Source: Acidobacteriota bacterium | Lineage (GTDB): Bacteria; Acidobacteriota; Thermoanaerobaculia; Multivoradales; JAHEKO01 | NCBI GenBank assembly: GCA_006227875.1 | Contig: SBFI01000360.1 | Coordinates: 1-7,924 of the forward strand | Direction: 5' to 3' | DNA length: 7,924 bases | Shown: one piece after another, positions 1 to 5,713 of the stretch | How positions within the stretch are numbered: position 1 is the first letter of the stretch | Layout of the letters: every line of letters starts with the position of its first letter | Translations under genes and position numbers: made by a program | Notes under the pieces: generated by a model | The model's input: the letters and a program-made list of their open reading frames with translations, nothing else | What the model was told of the DNA's origin: nothing | The model's database searches: none

Positions 1-757
1 GGCAGAGGACAAAGTTTCGACTGTCGGCGTCGGCGCGCCGCGGTGAGGCGAAGATTTCAATGTGGTCGATCTCCCCTTCGCTGGCGGGAACCAGCCCGGC
101 GGCATCGGTGGCGCGACGGATGCTCTTGGTGACGGCGAGGAGACGTTCGAGATTGGCGAGCTCGAGCTTCTCGTCGGGCAGGTGCGCAAGAAAGAACCAG
201 TTGCCCCCCCAGGCCACATCGCCCACGACTCTGCCCAACACCTCGACCTCGAGCTCGACGTCGAGAGAGTGAGCGTGACAGGGGACGTTCTCCATGGTCA
301 CCGCGCCGTTTGCGGCCAGCTCGGCACCGATGGTGCCCACGGGGGTGTCGATCCGGACTCTGCCCGGCCCGATGGTCCCCATCTCCTCCAGCGTGCGGAC
401 GACACCGATCAGACCGTGTCCGCACATGCCCAGATAGCCGACGTTGTTGAAAAAGATCACTCCCACCTCCGAGTCCGCCTCCACCGGTGGGGTGAGCAGG
501 GCGCCGACCAGCGCGGCGTGGCCGCGGGGCTCGAGCACCACCGCTTGTCGCAGGTGGTCGTGGGTCGCCTTGAGCTCGGCCCGGCGCTCGACCATGGACC
601 GGCCGGCAAGCGGCGGCCAGCCGCCGACGACCACCCGCGTAGGTTCTCCTTCGGTGTGAGAGTCGACGACTTCGAGAGTCGTGGGGATCTGCTGATCGGT
701 CACGGTTTGAGGCCCGGGAACTGCTGAATCATAAACAATCGACACCCCTACCACCAT
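1..757 (-). CDS. Proline racemase / 4-hydroxyproline epimerase family protein, C-terminus cut by window edge
   Basis: Minus-strand frame, open from the ATG at 757 to the window edge (252 residues visible). Seen in the sequence: VVDSHTEGEPTRVV near residue 30, LEPRGH, and NNVGYLGMCGHGLIG, whose Cys codon (422-424) matches the first catalytic Cys of the proline racemase family (PF05544). The last visible residues, DSRNFVLC, come just before the family's second catalytic block (CGTG, CGTS or a Thr variant). Members racemise proline, epimerise 4-hydroxyproline or dehydrate 3-hydroxyproline in the cytoplasm; which one applies cannot be told here. Start is uncertain: ATG 757 leaves only 27 bp to the divergent aminopeptidase gene and has no spaced ribosome site. 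GTG 745 and GTG 703 are alternatives; 703 puts the Cys at about residue 94, closer to characterised members as I recall them. The neighbour is a proline-specific peptidase, which fits use of proline or hydroxyproline from peptides. Confidence 0.9.
   Translation of the reverse strand, partial: MVVGVSIVYDSAVPGPQTVTDQQIPTTLEVVDSHTEGEPTRVVVGGWPPLAGRSMVERRAELKATHDHLRQAVVLEPRGHAALVGALLTPPVEADSEVGVIFFNNVGYLGMCGHGLIGVVRTLEEMGTIGPGRVRIDTPVGTIGAELAANGAVTMENVPCHAHSLDVELEVEVLGRVVGDVAWGGNWFFLAHLPDEKLELANLERLLAVTKSIRRATDAAGLVPASEGEIDHIEIFASPRRADADSRNFVLC
707..735 (+). promoter_or_regulatory. Possible sigma70-type promoter for the Xaa-Pro aminopeptidase gene
   Basis: TTGAGG (707-712) and CATAAA (730-735) are separated by 17 bp, each matching 4 of 6 consensus bases, and lie about 50 bp before the ATG at 785. 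The stretch is locally AT-rich within GC-rich DNA. It would overlap the N-terminal codons of the divergent racemase gene if that gene starts at 757, but is largely free if it starts at 703. Weak matches, so low confidence. Confidence 0.22.
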
Positions 758-784
758 CTCCACATCGGTTAAGATTTCGAGGCT

Positions 785-2173
785 ATGTTCGATGCCGAGA
801 CCTACCGCGATCGACGATCTCGACTCAGAAGCTCACTCGACTCCGGATTGATCCTCTTTCTGGGTCACGACGAGAGTCCGATGAATTTCAAGGACAACCC
901 CTACCGATTTCGCCAGGACAGCTCTTTTCTCTACTTCCTGGGGCTCGACAGTCCGGGTCTGGCCGGTGTGATCGATGTCGACGAAGGGCGCGAGATCCTC
1001 TTTGGCGACGATCCGACGGTCGACGAAATCGTTTGGACCGGTCCCCGCACACCGTTCGCCGAGCAGGCGGAGGCCGTGGGGGTGAGTGAGACCAAGCCGA
1101 CGTCACAGCTGGCCGAGGTGCTGACTACGGCCCGCGAGCAGGAGCGGGCCATCCACCTGTTGCCGCCCTTGAGACCGCAGAGCGTGCTCGAGCTCCAGCG
1201 CCTGCTGGGACTCGCTCCCGAGACGATAGACGAGCAGGTCTCGCGCCAGCTGGTGCGGGCGGTGATCGACCAACGGGCGAACAAATCGAACGAGGAGATA
1301 GCCGAGATCGAGGGAGCACTGGAGATCACCTGGGGTATGCACACCGAGGCGATGAAGATGGCCAGACCCGGGGTGCGCGAGCAGGAAGTCGCCGGAGCAG
1401 TAGAGGGGATCGCTGTCGCGCGTGGTGGGGCGCTGGCCTTTCCCGTCATCTTCTCGGTGCGGGGCGAAGTCCTCCACAACCACAGCCACGGCAACATCAT
1501 GCAGGAGGGCGACCTGGCGATCCACGATTCCGGGGGCGAGTCGCCCGGCCACTATGCCGGCGACATTACCCGCACCATCCCTATCGGTGGTCGGTTCAGC
1601 GAGCGACAGAAGGAGATCTACACGATCGTTCACACTGCTCTCGACGAGTCGATCGAAGCCGTGGCGCCGGGTGTGCCGTTCCGGGACATCCATCTTCTGG
1701 CTTCTCGGCGCATCGCAGCCGGATTGGGCGAGCTGGGCCTGATGCGAGGCGACGTGGATGAGGCGGTGGAGGCTGGTGCGCACGCCCTCTTCTTTCCCCA
1801 CGGTCTGGGGCACATGATGGGCCTCGACGTCCACGACATGGAGGGTCTCGGCGAGGACGACGTGGGCTACGACGAGACCACGGAGAGGAGCTCGAAGTTC
1901 GGTCTCGGTTATCTGCGTCTCGCCCGTGCGTTGCAGCCGGGTTTTGTCATCACAGTCGAGCCGGGGATCTATTTCATTCCACAACTCATCGACCGCTGGC
2001 GGAGCGAGGGCAAGCACGAGGAGTTCATCGACTACGAGCGTGTCGAGGCCTACCGTGACTTCGGTGGTGTCCGCATCGAGGACGATGTGGTTGTTCTCGA
2101 CGACGGCCACCGGATTCTCGGCCGGCCGATACCGAGAGCGATAGAAGAGGTGGAAGACTGGGCTTCCCGGTGA
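785..2173 (+). CDS. pepP: Xaa-Pro aminopeptidase (M24B metallopeptidase)
   Basis: 462 residues, the usual length. Releases the N-terminal residue from peptides with proline in second position; expected to be cytoplasmic, as no signal peptide is seen. The N-terminal AMP_N-type domain (about 1-150) includes MNFKDNPYRFRQDSSFLYF. The C-terminal pita-bread domain (about 165-445) carries all five expected metal ligands by comparison with E. coli PepP: D248 (IHDSGGE), D260 (AGDITRT), H343 (HGLGHMMGLDVHD), E392 (TVEPGIY) and E432 (GVRIEDD), plus H339 and H350 equivalent to its catalytic histidines. D248 and D260 are 12 apart rather than 11, from an HYAGD variant. The start fits the family's N-terminus (MFDAETYRDRRSRL); GAGG lies only 2 nt before the ATG, an unusually short spacing. 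Divergent from the racemase gene; together they suggest proline or collagen-like peptide catabolism. Prolidase activity is possible. Confidence 0.95.
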   Translation: MFDAETYRDRRSRLRSSLDSGLILFLGHDESPMNFKDNPYRFRQDSSFLYFLGLDSPGLAGVIDVDEGREILFGDDPTVDEIVWTGPRTPFAEQAEAVGVSETKPTSQLAEVLTTAREQERAIHLLPPLRPQSVLELQRLLGLAPETIDEQVSRQLVRAVIDQRANKSNEEIAEIEGALEITWGMHTEAMKMARPGVREQEVAGAVEGIAVARGGALAFPVIFSVRGEVLHNHSHGNIMQEGDLAIHDSGGESPGHYAGDITRTIPIGGRFSERQKEIYTIVHTALDESIEAVAPGVPFRDIHLLASRRIAAGLGELGLMRGDVDEAVEAGAHALFFPHGLGHMMGLDVHDMEGLGEDDVGYDETTERSSKFGLGYLRLARALQPGFVITVEPGIYFIPQLIDRWRSEGKHEEFIDYERVEAYRDFGGVRIEDDVVVLDDGHRILGRPIPRAIEEVEDWASR

Positions 2174-2205
2174 GCAAGGCGTGTTCGCGCAAGTGACCAT
2201 CTAGG

Positions 2206-2233
2206 TTGACAGCGTTAGGCTATTCGGTAAAAG
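2206..2233 (+). promoter_or_regulatory. Sigma70-type promoter of the desaturase gene
   Basis: A perfect TTGACA (2206-2211) and TAAAAG (2228-2233, 4 of 6) are separated by 16 bp in the gap after the aminopeptidase gene. Transcription would start near 2240, giving a leader of about 50 nt to the GTG at 2291. The same TTG is the start of a long open frame that joins the desaturase body, so an automatic caller could mistake this -35 box for a start codon. Confidence 0.5.
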
Positions 2234-2290
2234 TCCGAACAACATCTGCCAGCCGGTACCAACTTCTGAGGAAGAAGACGGGGACGATCA

Positions 2291-3297
2291 GTGGAAGCAA
2301 AAGAGAATCAGAGCGCCGCGCGATTCTGGAATCAGATACTCAAACCATACGCCAAACCCCACCTGGGCAAGAGCGTCTACCAACCATGCTGTTCTTTGTT
2401 GGCACCTGGTATCTGATGCTCCGCACCCTGGATATTTCCTATTGGCTGACGCTGGCGCTGGCGGTTCCGGCGGCGTTCTTTCTCGTCCGGCTGTTCATCA
2501 TCCAACACGACTGCGGACACGCTTCGTTTTTCAGGTCCCGAGCCGCCAACAATACCGTGGGCTTCTGGCTTGGTGTCATGACGCTAACCCCCTATCGCTA
2601 CTGGAAGCGGACCCACGCCATCCACCACGCCAGCTCGGGAGACCTGGACCGTCGGGAGTTTGGTGAGGTCGACACGCTGACAGTGAAGGAGTACCGCGAG
2701 CGATCGCGGCTTGGACGGCTGGGCTACCGGCTCTATCGAAATCCATTCGTCCTCTTTGTCATCGGTCCGGTCTGGCAATTCATGATCAAACACCGCTACC
2801 CCATTGACACTCCCCGTTCCTGGAAGAGGGAATGGCGGGGCATCCTGTGGACCAACCTGGCGCTGCTCGCCATCATCATCGTCATGGGGCTGACCATTGG
2901 TGTCAAACGCTTTCTGATGGTCCAGTTGCCGATTTCCCTCATCGCCGGTGCGCTGGGAGTCTGGATGTTCTATGTCCAGCACCAGTTCGAGGACACCTAT
3001 TGGGAGCATCACCCCGACTGGAGCTTTTTTGCCGCCGGCATCGAGGGGAGCTCCTTCTACGATCTACCGGCCATCCTGCATTGGCTGACGGGCAACATCG
3101 GCTACCACCACGTCCACCATCTTTCGAGCCTGATTCCCAACTACCGGCTCAAAGAGTGCTACCGGGAGAATCCGGAGCTCCACCACGTCACCCGTCTGAG
3201 CCTGGTGAAGAGCCTGGAGTGTCTACGCTACAAGCTCTGGGACGAGGATATGCACAAGCTCGTCTCCTTCCGCGCCGCCAAGACGGCCGGGGCCTAG
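2291..3297 (+). CDS. Membrane fatty acid (acyl-lipid) desaturase, apparently frameshifted near its N-terminus
   Basis: Di-iron membrane enzyme that introduces double bonds into acyl chains of membrane lipids. All three histidine boxes are present: HDCGH (2506-2520), HAIHH (2614-2628) and HHVHH (3106-3120). Hydrophobic segments lie around 2386-2500 and 2840-2980, and the typical HQFEDTYWEHHPDW and C-terminal LWDED regions follow. The body is open from 2386 to the stop at 3295. The expected N-terminus is in another frame: from GTG 2291 (GGGGA 6 nt upstream) it reads WNQILKPYAKPHLGKSVYQ, as in relatives, then ends at a TGA at 2414. The frames join near 2384 if one base (or 1 plus a multiple of 3) is missing from this sequence. 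The restored product would be about 335 residues, normal for the family. In the body frame, residues upstream of 2386 back to TTG 2206 look non-native. The gene may be genuinely broken or carry an assembly error; otherwise the functional start would be ATG 2386. Confidence 0.85.
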
Positions 3298-3335
3298 CTA
3301 CCCCTCCCGTACGAAGATTGGGACTTGTTGGGACA

Positions 3336-3371
3336 GCAAAAGCTCCCCGAGGCGAGAGCCCCGGGGAGCTT
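3336..3371 (-). terminator. Intrinsic terminator after the DUF4397 gene, shared with the convergent desaturase
   Basis: A perfect 10-bp inverted repeat, AAGCTCCCCG (3340-3349) and CGGGGAGCTT (3362-3371), with a 12-nt loop. On the minus strand the stem starts 29 nt past the DUF4397 stop and runs into TTTTG, as expected for a rho-independent terminator. It also lies 42 nt past the desaturase stop on the plus strand, but there it lacks a T tract, so it is a weaker terminator in that direction. Confidence 0.7.
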
Positions 3372-3400
3372 GATGGATAACGCTGCGGCAGTTCGGTCCG

Positions 3401-4081
3401 CTAGCGGAGATTGATGCTTTCTGAGATGACGGTGAAACTGTCACCTGCCGGGTCGCCCACCGCGTAGAGGATGGTGGCGGTGAAGGGGCGAACAACGATG
3501 CGGGCTGGGCCCAGAACCGGAGTGCCGGTGGCAGTGTCCGACAGAGTCACGTTCCAGCGGCCGGCACGATCCTCATAGCCCATGCCCTGGGTGTTCTGGA
3601 CGTTGCTAACGGTCACGGAAGTTCTCGGGCGCCGTTCGACGGTGATGTCGACGGCGCCGGCCGCGGCCGTGTGACGGGCGATAAGGCGGCCCTGGCCGGG
3701 AAAGGTGGCGCTGACATCGTTGGTGAACTTGGTGGCGGTGAGGTCACCCGCTGCGGTGAGGTGGGCGATGACCGAGGCGTTCTCGCCTTCGAGAAACTCG
3801 ATATCGGCGGGCCCGATGGCCGTCGTGCCACCACAGGGCGTGGTGTCGGGGAGCTTGATCGAGACGGTGTAGGTATCCGGCGGCAGAGGAAGCGGTCCGG
3901 CAACGGTGCCGAAAGTGAAATCCTCGAGAAGACAGCCGCCATTGACCTCCACATCGACGGGGAGACCCATATCCCCCGGGATACCGTGAATGATGCTCAC
4001 CCAGGCATCTTCCTGAGCGTTGGCCGGGGCCATGGCCAAAAGGGCCAGTCCGGCGACGAGCAGCAGAGTCTTTTTGTACAT
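3401..4081 (-). CDS. Secreted DUF4397 domain-containing protein
   Basis: 226 residues from the ATG at 4081. The N-terminus is a clear signal peptide: basic MYKK, a hydrophobic core, and an ANA site with likely cleavage between A22 and Q23, so the mature protein is exported. Mature residues AWVSIIHGIPG, LPVDVEVNG and DFTFGTVAGPLPLPP match the DUF4397 family (PF14344), beta-rich extracytoplasmic domains of unknown function. C50 and C83 are the only cysteines and could form a disulfide. The C-terminal half (about 130-226) is beta-strand-like and Thr/Val-rich, with no motif I recognise. The frame stays open up to 4159, but the downstream ATG is preferred because it has GGAG at 9 nt and places the signal peptide at the N-terminus. 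Single-gene unit with its own promoter and terminator. A role in the envelope or in adhesion is only a guess. Confidence 0.88.
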   Translation of the reverse strand: MYKKTLLLVAGLALLAMAPANAQEDAWVSIIHGIPGDMGLPVDVEVNGGCLLEDFTFGTVAGPLPLPPDTYTVSIKLPDTTPCGGTTAIGPADIEFLEGENASVIAHLTAAGDLTATKFTNDVSATFPGQGRLIARHTAAAGAVDITVERRPRTSVTVSNVQNTQGMGYEDRAGRWNVTLSDTATGTPVLGPARIVVRPFTATILYAVGDPAGDSFTVISESINLR

Positions 4082-4090
4082 GGTCGTTTT

Positions 4091-4094
4091 CTCC
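4091..4094 (-). promoter_or_regulatory. Ribosome binding site deciding the DUF4397 start
   Basis: GGAG on the minus strand, 9 nt before the ATG at 4081. It fixes the start at the signal peptide rather than at the ATG at 4159, which would add 26 polar residues in front of the signal peptide. Confidence 0.7.
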
Positions 4095-4177
4095 TTATGG
4101 TTCTTGGTGGTTTGTTTGGTCGTTTCACTGAATCGTCCAGATCGTTCAGACGATGGCATAGAAATATGCGCGTGTCA

Positions 4178-4205
4178 AGTATAAAAATTAGCCTTTAGCC
4201 GTAAA
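4178..4205 (-). promoter_or_regulatory. Sigma70-type promoter of the DUF4397 gene
   Basis: Read on the minus strand: TTTACG (4205-4200, 4 of 6) and TATACT (4183-4178, 5 of 6) separated by 16 bp, inside a strongly AT-rich part of the divergent intergenic region. It predicts a leader of about 90 nt before the ATG at 4081. A TTGACA just downstream (4177-4172) has no matching -10 at proper spacing. Confidence 0.5.
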
Positions 4206-4228
4206 CGGGATCTTTAAAATCGTCCATT

Positions 4229-4256
4229 TCGTCTATTCTTGGTCGTCTATTCTTGG
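4229..4256. repeat. Perfect 14-bp tandem direct repeat, two copies
   Basis: TCGTCTATTCTTGG occurs twice head to tail (4229-4242 and 4243-4256), preceded by a partial related copy, TCGTCCATT (4220-4228). It lies in the divergent gap between the DUF4397 and DUF1499 genes, upstream of both predicted promoters and directly before a TTGACG. Position and spacing suit a direct-repeat operator, but no regulator is encoded nearby in the window; slippage duplication is the simple alternative. Confidence 0.75.
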
Positions 4257-4258
4257 CC

Positions 4259-4287
4259 TTGACGATCGCGACCTGTAGTAGTAGAGT
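4259..4287 (+). promoter_or_regulatory. Possible promoter of the DUF1499-tspO operon
   Basis: TTGACG (4259-4264, 5 of 6) and TAGAGT (4282-4287, 4 of 6) are separated by 17 bp. The -10 box ends only 9 nt before the ATG at 4297, so transcription would start almost at the start codon. That means a nearly leaderless mRNA, or that the real promoter lies further upstream in the AT-rich region, or that translation starts downstream. Confidence 0.25.
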
Positions 4288-4296
4288 GGGGACGTT

Positions 4297-4752
4297 ATGG
4301 GTGTTTTTCCGTCATCTCTCGTAGCCTTCAAACTGGGATCTTGGGTCTCGGCTCTGGCCGTGGCGGCATCGAGTTGGGCATCGGCTGGCCTCGAGGCCGA
4401 GTCGGAGCGGGCCGATCGACGGCCGCTGGCGATCGATCGATCGCCGGCGGAGATCGTCTCTCTTGTAAGCAGGGCTTTCGAGGATGAGGAGGACTGGCAG
4501 GTTCGGTCCCGGCAGCCGGACGTGGGCGTGGTGACGCTGGTTCACTACACCAGATTTTTTCGCTTTCCCGACGATATCGAGGTTCGCGTCGAGGCGAATC
4601 GCCAAGGGAGCGGAGTCCTTTACGCTCGCAGCCGTAGCCGCATTGGGTTCTACGACTTTGGCCAGAACGCCCGTAACCTCGAGCAGCTCACTGCCATCGT
4701 CAGCGCCCGCTGTGCCGAGGAGGGCGTCGACTGCCATCCGCTTGGCCGATGA
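4297..4752 (+). CDS. Exported DUF1499 domain-containing protein
   Basis: 151 residues. The N-terminus has a hydrophobic stretch (about 14-30) ending in ASA, which looks like a signal peptide with likely cleavage after A30, or else a membrane anchor. The DUF1499 family (PF07386) is recognised in the C-terminal half by FFRFPDDIEVRV (87-98) and RSRSRIGFYDFGQNARN (111-127), the family's most conserved block. Function is unknown; members are small envelope-associated proteins. C139 and C146 could form a disulfide. GGGGA lies 4 nt before the ATG. The stop overlaps the start of tspO (ATGA, 4749-4752), so the two are almost surely co-transcribed and translationally coupled. A near-perfect 28-bp palindrome falls in the linker between the export signal and the domain. 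Confidence 0.85.
   Translation: MGVFPSSLVAFKLGSWVSALAVAASSWASAGLEAESERADRRPLAIDRSPAEIVSLVSRAFEDEEDWQVRSRQPDVGVVTLVHYTRFFRFPDDIEVRVEANRQGSGVLYARSRSRIGFYDFGQNARNLEQLTAIVSARCAEEGVDCHPLGR
4423..4450. repeat. Near-perfect 28-bp palindrome inside the DUF1499 gene
   Basis: The core GGCGATCGATCGATCGCC (4428-4445) is an exact 18-bp palindrome. It is extended by CCGC (4423-4426) and GCGG (4447-4450) with one mismatched pair between core and arms. It is rich in GATC and CGATCG words and lies over codons for the linker after the signal peptide. Confidence 0.7.
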
Positions 4753-5207
4753 GCTCTCTTATCGCGTTAACGGTCTTCTTCCTTCTCTCTTTCGCTGCAG
4801 CCCTCTTCGGCGCTCAGTTTCCGCCGGGCGACTGGTACGCCCAGCTCGAGAAGCCGTCCTGGAACCCGCCCAACTGGGTCTTTGCGCCGGTCTGGACCAT
4901 TCTGTATGCGGCTATGGCCGTCGCGGCGTGGCTAGTCTGGCGTGAAGGCACCTCCGAGCGTCGAGCGCCTCTGGCCTTTTGGACTCTACAGCTCGTCCTC
5001 AACGCACTCTGGTCGTGGATCTTCTTCGGGCTCCACCGCCCCGGATGGGCGGCTATCGAGATCGGACTGCTCTGGATCGCGATCCTGGCGACCACCATCC
5101 TCTTCTTCAGGGTCCGACGCGTTGCCGGAGCCCTGTTACTGCCTTATCTGGCGTGGGTTTCTTTTGCCGCCGTGCTCAACGTGGCCCTCTGGTGGCTCAA
5201 CCGCTAG
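4749..5207 (+). CDS. tspO: TspO/MBR family tryptophan-rich sensory protein
   Basis: 152 residues with 14 tryptophans, the usual size. Five transmembrane helices are expected (about 3-23, 44-64, 75-94, 101-121, 127-150). Family motifs seen: PGDWYAQLEKPSWNPPNWVF (26-45), PVWTILYA, LVLNALWSWIFFGLHRPGW (82-100) and LLPYLAWVSFAAVLN (130-144). TspO proteins are inner-membrane homologues of the mitochondrial translocator protein; they bind porphyrins and, in Rhodobacter, act in oxygen- and light-responsive control of pigment genes. It overlaps the DUF1499 stop by ATGA, with no close ribosome site of its own (GGAGG lies 25 nt upstream), so translation is probably coupled. It converges on the DUF2141 gene with a 23-bp gap that has no clear terminator. 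Ligand here is unknown. Confidence 0.96.
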   Translation: MSSLIALTVFFLLSFAAALFGAQFPPGDWYAQLEKPSWNPPNWVFAPVWTILYAAMAVAAWLVWREGTSERRAPLAFWTLQLVLNALWSWIFFGLHRPGWAAIEIGLLWIAILATTILFFRVRRVAGALLLPYLAWVSFAAVLNVALWWLNR

Positions 5208-5230
5208 TCGGGCACACAGGTACCTGCTGC

Positions 5231-5713
5231 TCAACGCACACTGATTTCGATCTGGTTGTCACCGGCGACGAGGTTGAAGGCCGCAGCCTTGAATCCGGGA
5301 GGCCCTGCCATGCTGCGGGCGTCATTCGAGAAGCCGTAACTCTCGGTCGGCCATCCGGTTATCGCACGGTCGAGCTCGCCGTCGGAGTCGGCGTCGTGAT
5401 AGGCCGCTACCGCGTAACGGCCGGGGGTAAGCGCGTCTACCCTCCAGGTCATCTCTTTATCCTCTATCGGCAGGCGGGCTTTGGCCACCGGGTCGCGCCG
5501 GGCCGCAAATGCTTCGGCCGAGTCGTAAAGGGCGAGGGCCAGTTCCCCGGATGAGGAGTCGAGGCCGACCACGCGAACAGTTAGGTTGCTCGGTCCGTCG
5601 ACGAGGTCGCTCGTTACCGCATCCGGCGGCGACTGGTAGCCCGCCGACCCACAGCCGGCGAGAATTGCCCACAGCGTGAGCGCAATCAGTTGGGTGGCCT
5701 TCTCGTAGCTCAT
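5231..5713 (-). CDS. DUF2141 domain-containing lipoprotein
   Basis: 160 residues. The N-terminus has a short hydrophobic stretch ending in the lipobox LAGC (18-21), so C21 should be lipidated and the protein membrane-anchored outside the cytoplasm. From about 44 to the end it matches DUF2141 (PF09912): GELALALYDSAEAF, TPGRYAVAAYHDADSDGELD (96-115) and ESYGFSNDAR (124-133). The acidic D-A-D-S-D-G-E-L-D loop resembles a calcium-binding loop, but binding is not shown. Its ATG overlaps the stop of the ABC permease gene (ATGA, 5710-5713), with GGGAG upstream inside that gene. The frame stays open upstream to 6559, but that part lies inside the permease gene and has no lipobox, so the start at 5713 is chosen. 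Last gene of the exporter operon; function unknown. Confidence 0.9.
   Translation of the reverse strand: MSYEKATQLIALTLWAILAGCGSAGYQSPPDAVTSDLVDGPSNLTVRVVGLDSSSGELALALYDSAEAFAARRDPVAKARLPIEDKEMTWRVDALTPGRYAVAAYHDADSDGELDRAITGWPTESYGFSNDARSMAGPPGFKAAAFNLVAGDNQIEISVR

Noticed and set aside
62..727. 221-codon plus-strand frame
   Set aside because: Antisense to the racemase-family gene, which has clear conserved motifs on the other strand.
1103..2200. 365-codon open frame on the minus strand under the aminopeptidase gene
   Set aside because: Shadow of pepP in GC-rich DNA: the plus strand carries a full M24B protein with every metal ligand, and the antisense product has no recognisable motif.
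3397..3408. TCCGCTAGCGGA palindrome at the DUF4397 stop codon
   Set aside because: Short, without loop or T tract, and likely chance in GC-rich DNA.
3671..4198. 175-codon plus-strand frame under the DUF4397 gene
   Set aside because: The minus strand has a signal peptide, ribosome site, family motifs and a terminator; the plus frame has none.
5217..5226. CAGGTACCTG palindrome between the convergent tspO and DUF2141 genes as a terminator
   Set aside because: Ten bases with no loop and no T tract; too weak for an intrinsic terminator.
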